Positions 34,036 to 42,314 are shown, counted from the first letter of the stretch. The stretch is DNA of 64,000 nucleotides from Planctomycetaceae bacterium (GCA_006969385.1 CP030884.1:3844001-3908000), one strand, 5' to 3'. The notes: generated from the letters alone by a model not told the origin. Numbers and translations: made by a program.

Positions 34036-35106
34036 ATGAGCAGACCCGCCAAATACGAGTACGTCATGTCGGTGATTCGACGCCGCATCGACGAGGGTGA
34101 CTACCTCATCCGCCCGATTCCCGGTGAGCGTAAGATCGCCGAAGAAACGGGCGTCAGCTACATGACGGCGCGCCGGGCGGTGTCCGAACTCGTGAAGCAA
34201 AACGTTTTGGTGCGCAACGCCAACGGTATGCTGGAAGCTGGCAAGCCGTCGACGCGTGAGAGCGCCCAGCTCAAGGTCGTACTGCTCTATCCAAGTTTTC
34301 CGTCGCCACACCTTTCGCAATTACGCTGGATCGTCGGCGATGCGTTTCGCGATCGCGACTTCGTCATGCGGCCGGTGCAATACGTGCACTGGAATGACCC
34401 GGTTGTAAACGATGCGATTCAAAATGCCGACGGCGTCATCGTGATCCCCACGGCCGACCGCATCCCCGACTCGGTGTTGAAGACATTCGAGAAGCGCAAG
34501 GTCGTGGTACTCGACGGCGATCTGAGCGAAGAAGGCATACCGTCGATTCAGTTGTTTCCCGATTCACATGTGCTGCGCGTGCTCGATCATTTGGCGCAAC
34601 TGGGTCACAAGCGCATCGATTGTGTGAACGCGCAGAATCGCAATCGCGAGATTGACCGGCGCATCGCGCTGTGGCGCGGTTGGCTTAAGCAGCATCGATT
34701 TGAAGGCGAACTATTGGAGCGCGCGGCACCGTCCTTTACCGACCCGACGCCTGCCGCGTACGAATTGATCGTGGATACACTGCGCGCCGGCGAAATGAAT
34801 GCCACGGCGCTGGTGTGCACGACGTATCCTGCGGCCATCGCTGCCATTCGAGCATTGTGGGAACACAAGATTACGGCCGGCACGATCGTGTCGGTCTGTG
34901 CGATCAATCTGGAAAACCACGCAAGGTATCACTGCCCGTCAATCACGGGGTTAGAAATGCCCGACTTAACCGAGGTGCTGAACCGCTGTTTGGATTGGTT
35001 TGGCAATCGTGAATCGTGGGTGGGCTCCTGTCGGGTACAACCGCGCAGCGCGTGTTTTTATGCGGGCGAATCGACGGGTGTGATGACGACGCCGTTGCAT
35101 TCGTAG
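34036..35106 (+). CDS. GntR/LacI-type transcriptional regulator
   Basis: A 356-residue repressor-like protein. Residues 8-70 form a GntR winged helix: YVMSVIRRRIDEGDYLIRPIPGERKIAEETGVSYMTARRAVSEL. From about residue 78 the chain becomes a LacI-type periplasmic-binding sensor domain (VVLLYPSFPS; ADGVIVIPTAD; HLAQLGHKRIDCVNAQ), the AraR-like layout. The ligand is probably a sugar or oligosaccharide. It is divergent from the secreted dockerin-protein gene and followed by the SGNH hydrolase 38 bases later, and may control both through the dyads listed upstream. Confidence 0.87.
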   Translation: MSRPAKYEYVMSVIRRRIDEGDYLIRPIPGERKIAEETGVSYMTARRAVSELVKQNVLVRNANGMLEAGKPSTRESAQLKVVLLYPSFPSPHLSQLRWIVGDAFRDRDFVMRPVQYVHWNDPVVNDAIQNADGVIVIPTADRIPDSVLKTFEKRKVVVLDGDLSEEGIPSIQLFPDSHVLRVLDHLAQLGHKRIDCVNAQNRNREIDRRIALWRGWLKQHRFEGELLERAAPSFTDPTPAAYELIVDTLRAGEMNATALVCTTYPAAIAAIRALWEHKITAGTIVSVCAINLENHARYHCPSITGLEMPDLTEVLNRCLDWFGNRESWVGSCRVQPRSACFYAGESTGVMTTPLHS

Positions 35107-35144
35107 GCGACTTTTTCAAACCCTAACATGGGAATCGATATATC

Positions 35145-36695
35145 GTGCGAACCCACTTCTCAACGCCCGCCCGTCGGTGGGTTGCTGTCGCAGGCCTTTA
35201 TCTGAGCGTGGCGAGTGCCGGTCTAGCGCAACCCTTCGCCAACGATATCAATCGCTGGACCGCGCAGGACGCGCTGGCCGCGCCGCCCGCTGACGCGGTG
35301 TTGTTCGTCGGTAGCTCCAGTATTCGCAGGTGGGAACAGCTTTCGCGCGACTTTGCCGATTACGTCGTGATTCAACGCGGCTTTGGCGGTGCGCAGTTCG
35401 ACGATGTAAACACGTACGTCAACGATATCGTGATACCCTACGCGCCGACGGCGATTGTGATCTGGGCGGGTACAAACGATATCGCCGCCGGGTCGAGTGG
35501 GTTCGAGGTGTTTTCCGATTATCAAACCTTTGCCAACGTGGTGTTAGGCGCTTTGCCTAATACCCAGATCATCTATTTGGGCATCATGCCGACGCCGGGG
35601 CGGTATCCGAATCTGCCCGAGGAAACCACGGCGAACAATGCGATCAGCGCCGTCGCGGCCAACAATCCGAACCTACATTACATCGATCTGCCTGCGGCGT
35701 TCTTCGCGTTGAATCCACCCGATGATCCGACGTTTACCGGCAAATTCGTCGATCCGATCCATCTCAATCGCCCAGGTTACGAATTGTGGACGAGCGTGAT
35801 TCGACCGGCAGTGGAATCGATCATCGCACCGAACAAAATGTTTACGCCGAACCCGCAAACGCCGGTGCCGGGACGACGGGTCTATTTCGACTTCGGACCG
35901 AGCAATAGCGAAGACGGCGATCCGACGACGAGCCCGGACGTTAACGGCAACCATTGGAACAATTGGCATCCTGCGACGGGCGGCGTTGCGATCAACGCGG
36001 GGGAGCGCATCACGAATCTGATCGACGATCAGGGGGGCGCGACTGGGATCGATCTGATGATTGCGGGCGGGTTTCTTTCCAATGGTAAGCTCAATGGTGG
36101 CTTGTTAGCGCCCGATGCGATATTGCTCGACACGCTTGCGATCGCGACGGCGACGCAGGACTACTTCTTTTGCGGCGGAGATGGCATCGAGGGCGGGGGC
36201 GATGATGATGCGCCCGGCGGATTCTATTTGAGCGGTCTCGATCCGGCGCTGTCGTATCAAATGCGTTTCTTTGCGTCGCGTGATTCGGGCGCCACGCGCA
36301 TCACGGAGTATCAAGTGTTCGGTCGCAATTCCGCCAGCGTGACGGTGCAAAGCTCGGGGCTAAACATCGGCAGCGATGGGGCGTACGACGGCAACGATGA
36401 TACGACGGGGATTGTGCGTGGCGTTCGACCCGATGCATTCGGGCAAATTTTCGTCGACGTCGTGCTGCTCGAAGGCAACTTTGCCTATATCAATGCGATG
36501 GAGATGTTGGTGACGCTGCCCGGCGATGCCAACGATGATTTCGTGATCGACGGTTCAGATGTCACCGCATTTTTGGATTGCCTGATCGGGCCGGACAATC
36601 CCGCGACGACCGAGTGCGAACGCGTTTTCGATTTTGATGTCGACGGTGACATCGACGTGGCGGACCTGCGAGCGTTTGCGGTGGCGGCGAGTTAA
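35145..36695 (+). CDS. Secreted SGNH/GDSL hydrolase with dockerin-like tail
   Basis: A 516-residue esterase-like secreted protein (signal RWVAVAGLYLSVASAGLAQP). Block I is LFVGSSSIRRW near residue 51 with the nucleophile Ser, block III is WAGTNDIAAG near 106, and block V DPIHLNRPGY near 203 gives the Asp-His pair. A second domain from about 245 (RRVYFDFGPSNSEDGDPTTSPDVNGNHWNNW) resembles a beta-sandwich of glycan-related proteins. The C-terminus has calcium-type loops, DANDDFVIDGSDV and DFDVDGDIDVADL. The start is GTG 35145. Probable role: deacetylation of extracellular polysaccharide. Confidence 0.82.
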   Translation: MRTHFSTPARRWVAVAGLYLSVASAGLAQPFANDINRWTAQDALAAPPADAVLFVGSSSIRRWEQLSRDFADYVVIQRGFGGAQFDDVNTYVNDIVIPYAPTAIVIWAGTNDIAAGSSGFEVFSDYQTFANVVLGALPNTQIIYLGIMPTPGRYPNLPEETTANNAISAVAANNPNLHYIDLPAAFFALNPPDDPTFTGKFVDPIHLNRPGYELWTSVIRPAVESIIAPNKMFTPNPQTPVPGRRVYFDFGPSNSEDGDPTTSPDVNGNHWNNWHPATGGVAINAGERITNLIDDQGGATGIDLMIAGGFLSNGKLNGGLLAPDAILLDTLAIATATQDYFFCGGDGIEGGGDDDAPGGFYLSGLDPALSYQMRFFASRDSGATRITEYQVFGRNSASVTVQSSGLNIGSDGAYDGNDDTTGIVRGVRPDAFGQIFVDVVLLEGNFAYINAMEMLVTLPGDANDDFVIDGSDVTAFLDCLIGPDNPATTECERVFDFDVDGDIDVADLRAFAVAAS

Positions 36696-36802
36696 TGGTT
36701 AGCCGTGCATAGCACTTCGAAGGCGAAAATATTCGCTAGCTTGCTCGGTGGACTATGGCGTGCGAAACGCCGACGCGGCGTTGAAATGTTGTGTGCGATA
36801 TC

Positions 36803-37013
36803 CAACGCCAAAGGCGTTGCGCCAGTAGCCCAGGGTTGATGCGCAGCAGCTACCCTGGGTTGCGATGTCAACTCAAGGGTTTCAACGCTGAAGGCGTTGC
36901 GGCATACCGGACGGGGACAGAACTCCTTCAGAGTTCAATGATATTTTGCCAACGATTTCCTGGGGTAGCCGCTGCGCGTCAACCCCAGGCTATTGAAACA
37001 ACGCCTTTGGCGT
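36803..37013. repeat. Compound inverted repeat, copy 1
   Basis: The order is CAACGCCAAAGGCGTTG, then a CCCAGGGTTG...CTACCCTGGG hairpin (36830-36859), CAACGCTGAAGGCGTTG, a spacer with CTCCTTCAGAG, then a CCTGGGGTAGCC...CAACCCCAGG hairpin (36959-36988) and CAACGCCTTTGGCGTAG. The outer and inner elements are mirrored, so the whole unit can fold on itself. A second copy with the same order lies at 58846-59069. Confidence 0.85.
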
Positions 37014-37245
37014 AGAAGAGGAACCGACGAGCATTGCAGGGAAAGCACCAGTCCGATTCATCAAATCGTACTTCAAGTAGTCAACCAAATCTCAAATCCG
37101 CTACATCTGAACTTGGCACGGTTTAGAGCAAATTTCATTCGCGTATAGCGGGCCTTAGTCGATAGGCGTCAGTCTCTTAATCGACGATACCGGATTCGCG
37201 CGCCCGATCGGCATGGGTGACAGCTCGAAAGTAGAATTGATATTT

Positions 37246-37443
37246 CGATCCCGGTAGGGATCGACTGACAATAGCCCACCGTTTTCAACGGTGGTTGTGC
37301 GGGTGAGCCAGCGCGTCTTTCGTCCTGTAAGGACGAAGGGAATATCGCGTGGCATTCCTGCTATCCCTCCGGGATGCAATGCGTTACGGACAACTTGTCC
37401 CCCCACGATGTGGGGGGCTATTTTCCGTTGATCCCTCCGGGAT
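37246..37443. repeat. Cluster of six short palindromes
   Basis: In 200 bases there are CGATCCCGGTAGGGATCG (37246), CCACCGTT-TTC-AACGGTGG (37276), CGTCCTGTAAGGACG (37321), ATCCCTCCGGGAT (37363), CCCCCCA-N5-TGGGGGG (37399) and a second ATCCCTCCGGGAT (37431). The palindromes differ from each other and spacing is uneven, so this is not a CRISPR array. Confidence 0.8.
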
Positions 37444-37869
37444 ACATCGAATATCCGTCATCCCGCGGTTTTCGCGTCATGCCGCTAAGCGAGATGATTC
37501 GGTCAAATCTGGTTACTCGGACCGCGACGCTGGTTTGAAAAATGCTGTAGCTATTGTGAGGTGTAATTCAGACTACAACGCAGCCAAGTGGCGATCGATC
37601 AGCCGCAGGCCAAATTCCTTGTAAATAAGGCAATACCGTCCGCAATATCGGCTCTTTTGTTCAAATTTCCGCCATTCTGACGCTTCCGCGATACAATTTA
37701 CATAAAATCGCGCCTCACCAGACGGCACTTGCCGTGTCTGCGTTGGTGCAGGTGTTTTGGCTCAGCGCCAATTCGTAAGAAATTCGTCACCGAACGTTGC
37801 ATCGGTTTTGTCGCACAATTGCCGAGCCGCGTCGGTTCCCTCGCCATGACTTATAAAAGGATGGTATCC

Positions 37870-38361
37870 ATGAGTTGCAAAAACTACTTGTTCGCTTCGT
37901 TTGCACTGCTGGCCTCGTTGACCGTTCTGACGGGTAGCAATTGCGTGTCGTTCGGCTTCGGCCCCTCGGGTTTTCCCATCGGCGGCGTCGGTGGCGGAGG
38001 CGTGATCATCGGCGATGACTTCGGTCCGCCCATTCTCGTCACGGTCATCAACAACACACCGTTTGAAGTCGATCCGGGCATCGAAGCGGAGGATATAGAC
38101 TTCGGTGTGCAGTTTATCGATTTCGGCGTAACGCTGCCGGGCGACGTGTTGTCGGCGGAATTGTTTTGCGAAGAGGCGATCACCCTCACGAGCACCGACG
38201 CGATTCAATTCGGTGTATTCGGCGACACCATTCTCAACCCGTTGCCGATCTTTGAGTTGGATTTCGACTACTTCTGCGGAGAAGAGGTGACGTTCGAGTT
38301 TGTCGGAACCGGGCCGACGTTCGATGTGTTTGTCGATGCGGATGGGTTTCAGATTTATTAA
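37870..38361 (+). CDS. Small secreted protein, possible lipoprotein
   Basis: A 163-residue exported protein with a hydrophobic signal (YLFASFALLASLTVLTG) and a cysteine soon after (GSNC), though asparagine before the cysteine is unusual for a lipobox. A glycine-rich linker (GGVGGGGVIIG) follows. The rest is acidic and beta-like with two further cysteines (LFCEE, YFCGEE) that could form a disulfide. AAAAGG precedes ATG 37870 by nine bases; in-frame ATGs at 37846 and 37861 are less well placed. No family recognised. Confidence 0.62.
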   Translation: MSCKNYLFASFALLASLTVLTGSNCVSFGFGPSGFPIGGVGGGGVIIGDDFGPPILVTVINNTPFEVDPGIEAEDIDFGVQFIDFGVTLPGDVLSAELFCEEAITLTSTDAIQFGVFGDTILNPLPIFELDFDYFCGEEVTFEFVGTGPTFDVFVDADGFQIY

Positions 38362-38427
38362 CGCAGGCTAGGAAAGCGCTGGGCACGCTAGAACCTATCC
38401 AAATTGACTGTCGTCCACAGCGTTAAA

Positions 38428-38459
38428 AAAAGGGGGCGAACCATCGTTCGATCCCTTTT
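38428..38459. terminator. Bidirectional hairpin terminator
   Basis: An A-rich run, then GGG-N2-CGAAC / GTTCG-N2-CCC with loop CATC, then TTTT, forms a stem with A-T pairs at its base on both sides. It lies between the convergent small secreted-protein gene and the first PEP-CTERM paralogue, and could serve both. Confidence 0.8.
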
Positions 38460-38518
38460 CTTGTGGTTGGTTTGAAATCTCGGGACTGCTTCGAAAGCAC
38501 TTTACGCGTGACCAGCTA

Positions 38519-39199
38519 CTAGCGGCGGCGACGAATCAACGCCAAAGTCCCGAGACCAAGCAAACTAAGCGTGGACGGCTCGGGAACGAAGGAAAGAAAC
38601 GTTCCGCCAAAAGAGCCGATATCCGCTCCGTTCGTACCTTGGCCATCGCCAAACCGCACCGAGTCAACGGCGGTACCGGCAAGCGTTGCCCAAGTGGTCG
38701 CGCCGATGGTTCCCTCAATCACTAGCAATTCGGGGAAAAAACCTAGATCCCAATCGAATAAAAAGGAAATGGTGCCAAGCAGTTGATTGTCACCGGTGGG
38801 AAGGCCGAAGAAGAAGTCGCCCATGCCATAGGCGGTTAAGATGTTGCCGGGGCCGAAACCCTCGATTTGATTTGCGCCTGCCAAAGCAGTTGGACCGGGA
38901 AGATTTGATGTCGCTTCGGTAACGCGGACTGCCCCCGAATCTGCGAACAAGTTCGTACTCATGGAAGCCAAGACGCCTTGGTCGGCCGTAATGTTTGCCA
39001 TCACGTTGACCGTCAGCCTCGAAGTGTCAAAAAAAACTGAGTCAACGACAAGTCGTTGTCCCGGTGCGCCATTTTGAACAGCCACCATATCTGGAGTGCC
39101 GTCGACGAACTCCATCCATACGGTCGCGGCCGCATCGGCGCGGGTGGCAGCAATCGAAACAAGGGCGATGGAAAGTGATAAGCAAATTGCACGGGTCAT
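38519..39199 (-). CDS. PEP-CTERM protein, tandem paralogue 1
   Basis: A 226-residue exported protein. The signal is RAICLSLSIALVSIAATRADA; the mature part begins with VWMEFVDGTPD. The centre NLPGPTALAGANQIEGFGPGNILTAYGMGDFFFGLPTGDNQLLG is nearly the same in all three paralogues. The end is PEPSTLSLLGLGTLALIRRRR, the exosortase sorting tail. AGGAGA precedes ATG 39199. The mature fold is probably a beta-sandwich; its job is unknown but a matrix or surface role is likely. Confidence 0.85.
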   Translation of the reverse strand: MTRAICLSLSIALVSIAATRADAAATVWMEFVDGTPDMVAVQNGAPGQRLVVDSVFFDTSRLTVNVMANITADQGVLASMSTNLFADSGAVRVTEATSNLPGPTALAGANQIEGFGPGNILTAYGMGDFFFGLPTGDNQLLGTISFLFDWDLGFFPELLVIEGTIGATTWATLAGTAVDSVRFGDGQGTNGADIGSFGGTFLSFVPEPSTLSLLGLGTLALIRRRR

Positions 39200-39312
39200 C
39201 GTTATCTTCTCCTGAGTTTTGTCGCAGTCGTATTGATCTAACATCTCAATTGTCCCGCCACTCTTTTGCAAAATTTCAAATGCTTTTCGGATATTGTGGG
39301 CTGCAGCAACGT

Positions 39313-40005
39313 TTAAAACCTCTGCCTACGAAGCAGAGCTACCGCCCCGACGCAGAGCAGGCTAAGTGTCGATGGTTCGGGATCCGGAATGATGTTGAGA
39401 AACGTTCCACCAAACGAGCCAATGTTTGCACCGTTGGTTGCCGGTCCTGTACCAAATTCAACCGAGTCAACTGCGGTGCCGGCCAATGTTGCCCAAGTCG
39501 TGGCACCGATGGCTCCGTCCACAACAATTTCCCCACCGAAATCGTCAAGTTCCCAATCGATGAAAAATGTGATGGTGCCAAGCAACTGATCGTTGCCAGT
39601 GGGCAGGCCGAAGAAAAAATCACCCATGCCGTACGCAGTAAGGATGTTGCCGGGCCCGAATCCTTCTATCTGATTCGCGCCCGCCGCCGCCGTGGGCCCC
39701 GGTAGGTTTGATGTCGCTTCCGTCACGCGAATCGAACTCGTGTTCGCGACCAAATTGGTGCTCATTGACGCCAGATTGCCCTGATCGTCTGTGATGTTGG
39801 CCATCAAGTTTACAGTCATGGTCGCCGGGCCGAGTTCATCATCTGCAAAAATGGTCAATTGGTTTCCGGGTGAACCGTCTTGAAGGACTTCCAAGATAGG
39901 TGAGCCCGCGACAAATTCCATCCAGACGGAGGCAGCCGCGTCGGCGCGGGTGGCAGCAATCGAAACAAGGGCGATGGAAAGTGATAAGCAAATTGCACGA
40001 TTCAT
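39313..40005 (-). CDS. PEP-CTERM protein, tandem paralogue 2
   Basis: A 230-residue copy of the same family. The signal-peptide coding stretch of 59 bases (39941-39999) is identical to that of paralogue 1 (39135-39193), which indicates recent duplication or gene conversion. The body differs at VLQDGSPGNQLTIFADDELGPATM but keeps NLPGPTAAAGANQIEGFGPGNILTAYGMGDFFFGLPTG. The tail is PEPSTLSLLCVGAVALLRRQR, with a cysteine inside the membrane helix. GGGAGGAA precedes ATG 40005. Confidence 0.85.
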   Translation of the reverse strand: MNRAICLSLSIALVSIAATRADAAASVWMEFVAGSPILEVLQDGSPGNQLTIFADDELGPATMTVNLMANITDDQGNLASMSTNLVANTSSIRVTEATSNLPGPTAAAGANQIEGFGPGNILTAYGMGDFFFGLPTGNDQLLGTITFFIDWELDDFGGEIVVDGAIGATTWATLAGTAVDSVEFGTGPATNGANIGSFGGTFLNIIPDPEPSTLSLLCVGAVALLRRQRF

Positions 40006-40130
40006 AGGGTTGTTCCTCCCAACCATCGTCGCAATTGCGAAAACACATTTGGAGCAATTGATCTCATCGCGAACACAAAGTTCGTAAGCCGAATTTGATA
40101 GCTTCGACCAATCAAACGCCGCGACGAAAT

Positions 40131-40829
40131 TTAACTGCGTCGGCGGCGGATCAATGCTAACGTACCGACGCCGAGTAGGCTGATAGACGAGGGTTCGGGA
40201 ATATCGACGATGGTAAACAACGTGCCGCCGAACGAATTGATGACAGCCCCGTTCGTGCCTAGCCCATCACCGAAAACCACCGGGTCCACCGCGGTTCCCG
40301 CCAGCGTCGCCCATGTGGTTGCGCCTATGGTTCCACCCACAGAAATATCGAAATCAGTCTGGTTGTTACCCCAATCGATAAAGAAAGAGATGGTGCCAAG
40401 AAGTTGATTGTCACCGGTCGGTAAACCGAAAAAGAAGTCGCCCATACCGTAAGCAGTAAGAATGTTGCCCGGCCCGAAGCCTTCAATTTGATTTGCCCCG
40501 GCAGCAGCGGTCGGTCCGGGTAGGTTTGACGTCGCTGCCGTGACTCGGATATCAGACGAACTTGTGACGAGATTGGTACTCATAGAGGCGAGGTTGCCCT
40601 GATCATCTGAAATATTCGCCATAAGATTGACGGTGATGTTAATTATGCCGCCGCCTTCGTCCGTGAGGATTAATCGACTCCCTGGCGCACCGTTCTGTAG
40701 GACTTGCAGGTCATTTCCGGTTCCGTCAACAAATTCCATCCATACCGTCGCGCCGGCGTCGGCATGGTTCGGCGCGAATGCAAATGCAATCGCAACAAGT
40801 AAAGCCAGCATGTAAATTGCGCGTTTCAT
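40131..40829 (-). CDS. PEP-CTERM protein, tandem paralogue 3
   Basis: A 232-residue member of the same tandem family, and the first gene of the trio in reading direction. The signal is different (MKRAIYMLALLVAIAFAFAPNHADA), while the mature core is shared (ATVWMEFVDGTGND; NQIEGFGPGNILTAYGMGDFFFGLPTGDNQLLGTISFFIDW). The tail is PEPSSISLLGVGTLALIRRRR. AAGGAAC precedes the ATG. Gaps of 125 and 113 bases separate the three genes, so each may have its own expression signals. Confidence 0.85.
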   Translation of the reverse strand: MKRAIYMLALLVAIAFAFAPNHADAGATVWMEFVDGTGNDLQVLQNGAPGSRLILTDEGGGIINITVNLMANISDDQGNLASMSTNLVTSSSDIRVTAATSNLPGPTAAAGANQIEGFGPGNILTAYGMGDFFFGLPTGDNQLLGTISFFIDWGNNQTDFDISVGGTIGATTWATLAGTAVDPVVFGDGLGTNGAVINSFGGTLFTIVDIPEPSSISLLGVGTLALIRRRRS

Positions 40830-41014
40830 GGATTCTGTTCCTTACTTGTTTGGCGTGCGAGCCTAGCGATGAGGTTGTAGATAGACCGACGGATTCTCCA
40901 GCGCTTTCCTGACCGCGATTTTACGGCTCGACAGTTTCGAATGCAAAGAAATTGGCACCTCGCCCTGACCGGCTCAAAAAGTAGGAATTTCTCATTGTCA
41001 CCACGATCCGTCGC

Positions 41015-41020
41015 TATACT
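41015..41020 (+). promoter_or_regulatory. Possible -10 element giving a near-leaderless mRNA
   Basis: TATACT lies nine bases before the ATG of the selenoprotein gene, which has no Shine-Dalgarno sequence. TTGTCA at 40995-41000 is upstream, but the 14-base spacer is short. If used, transcription would begin within a few bases of the ATG. Confidence 0.3.
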
Positions 41021-41029
41021 CTGCGCATC

Positions 41030-41833
41030 ATGACGAATATTTCATCACCAACTGATGGGGCTGCCACCGCAGCAAGCGCGGCAGTGCCGACGGGTCGTTA
41101 CAAAACACTCGCGTGGTCGGGTTTGGCGCTCAGCGCGCTGGGTGGCATCGCATACTTCGCTGTCATCGGCGGCTTGTTGATGCGCGCGAACGCCGTACCG
41201 TTTGCGGTCGTTACCGGCATCGGCCTGCTGCTGACGACCGTCGCGATCTTTCAACGACCCGGCAAGCTCACGATTTTGACGGCGGTTCCGAGTTATATGC
41301 TCGGGCTCGGCTTTATTCTCTCGGTTTTCGTGTTAATGAAATTGCCCGCGCCGCAGCAGGGATTGGCCGTCGGCAACGTGCCGCCGCCGTTGACGTTGCC
41401 GAATCAGGATGGTCAACCGATATCGCTGGCGGACTATCGCGGCAAGGGGCCGGTGCTGCTCGTCTTTTATCGCGGTCATTGGTGACCGTATTGCATCGTT
41501 GAGCTCCGAGGTCTCGGAGACATACAAACCCAACTCGCAAAGAAGAACGGGACGATCTTGGCAATCGCGGCGGATAAGGTCGCGGACGCCAAAAAAGTTC
41601 ACGTTCAGAATGACCTGCCCTTTGACATTCTGTCCGACCCGGATGCGAATGTGATTGAAACGTACGGCCTGTTATTTCGCGAGCCGTTTCGCAAGATCAA
41701 TATCGCTTTGCCCGCCAATGTGCTGATCGACAGCAGCGGGACGGTCGTTTGGAAGCGCGTGTCCGACGCGGTACAGGACCGCGTTGACCCCGCCGAATTG
41801 GAACGGGTCATCCGAGAAACGTTGGATTCATAA
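41030..41833 (+). CDS. Membrane-anchored peroxiredoxin-like selenoprotein (TGA at 41483 read as Sec)
   Basis: A 267-residue protein if the in-frame TGA at 41483-41485 is selenocysteine (residue 152). Residues 27-51, 56-74 and 80-104 are three membrane helices; residues 115-267 are a redoxin (AhpC/TSA-like) domain. The frame stays open on both sides: VFYRGHW, then TGA, then PYCIVELRGL, where family members have Cys in RGxWCPYC. So the TGA sits exactly at the peroxidatic cysteine, giving a U-P-Y-C redox motif with Cys155. The rest (ILAIAADKVADAKK, FDILSDPDANVIETYGL, PANVLIDSSGTVVWKR) is intact redoxin sequence. A SECIS-like hairpin follows the TGA. A nonsense mutation is the alternative, but chance placement at this codon is unlikely. 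Confidence 0.85.
41504..41519 (+). promoter_or_regulatory. Bacterial SECIS element
   Basis: CTCCGA pairs with TCGGAG around the loop GGTC, a 6-bp perfect stem inside the coding sequence. The first loop G is at 41510, 24 bases after the TGA, inside the usual bacterial spacing as I know it (about 16-37). The apical hexamer AGGTCT is the same as in the E. coli fdhF SECIS bound by SelB. The bulged U of the E. coli upper stem is not present. Confidence 0.78.
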
Positions 41834-41928
41834 CACGGGTGCCCATAATCTGTTGAGCGAATTCCGCCGCCCGAATCTACGCACGTGCCGCACCGTAGCG
41901 ACCGATTTTTTCATGACGCTACCCTTGC

Positions 41929-41957
41929 TTGACACCTTTTCGATTCAGGGGTAGTTT
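41929..41957 (+). promoter_or_regulatory. Candidate promoter of tRNA-Asp
   Basis: A consensus TTGACA at 41929-41934 is followed after 17 bases by TAGTTT at 41952-41957. The start would be about 38 bases before the tRNA. The -10 match is weak (3/6), so the strong -35 carries most of the evidence. Confidence 0.5.
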
Positions 41958-42001
41958 TTCCTAACTCGGCACGTCGCGGCGCGGCGTCCGGTAAATGTTC
42001 A

Positions 42002-42075
42002 GGGGCTGTAGCTCAATTGGTCAGAGCGCCGGCCTGTCACGCCGGAGGTTGCGGGTTCGAGTCCCGTCAGCCTCG
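42002..42075 (+). tRNA. tRNA-Asp (anticodon GTC)
   Basis: The 74-base gene folds into a standard cloverleaf: acceptor GGGGCTG / CAGCCTC with one G-T pair, D arm GCTCAATTGGTCAGAGC, anticodon stem CCGGC / GCCGG with loop CTGTCAC and anticodon GTC at 42036-42038, and T arm GCGGG-TTCGAGT-CCCGT. The discriminator is G. The CCA end is not encoded. A promoter candidate precedes it; no clear terminator follows. Confidence 0.96.
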
Positions 42076-42314
42076 TTTTCCCCTGACACAATTCAAGTTG
42101 TCTGAGGCACGACTGCGGTCGCTGTCTGCGCCGCCATTGCCGGCGCATCGGTCGAACCCGGTTAAGTCGCCGAACTCCATAAGCTTACGAAGATTGCTCG
42201 ATGTTCCCGGAAGGCGGGACCGGTAGCGGTTTGCGCCCGTTGCGATAATTCACGCGGAACGAGCCAAGCGTTTGGCCAGTGATTAGCCGATTTCATGCGT
42301 GAGGAGCCCGCCGC

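Larger units (their letters stand above)
36696..37869. other. Repeat-rich intergenic region
   Basis: This 1.17-kb stretch has no credible gene. It holds a compound inverted repeat (36803-37013) and a cluster of at least six short palindromes (37246-37443). Open frames of 74-91 codons inside it are read through the palindromes. The last 300 bases, before the small secreted-protein gene, are unstructured to my eye. Confidence 0.65.

Noticed and set aside
37246..37443. CRISPR array
   Set aside because: The palindromes differ in sequence, spacers are unequal and no cas gene is near.
37349..37624. A 91-codon open frame in the repeat region
   Set aside because: It is translated through palindromes and shows no protein-like pattern.
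41030..41485. Pseudogene reading: a membrane protein truncated by a nonsense codon
   Set aside because: The TGA lies exactly at the catalytic cysteine position, downstream sequence is intact in the same frame, and a SECIS-like hairpin is at the right distance.
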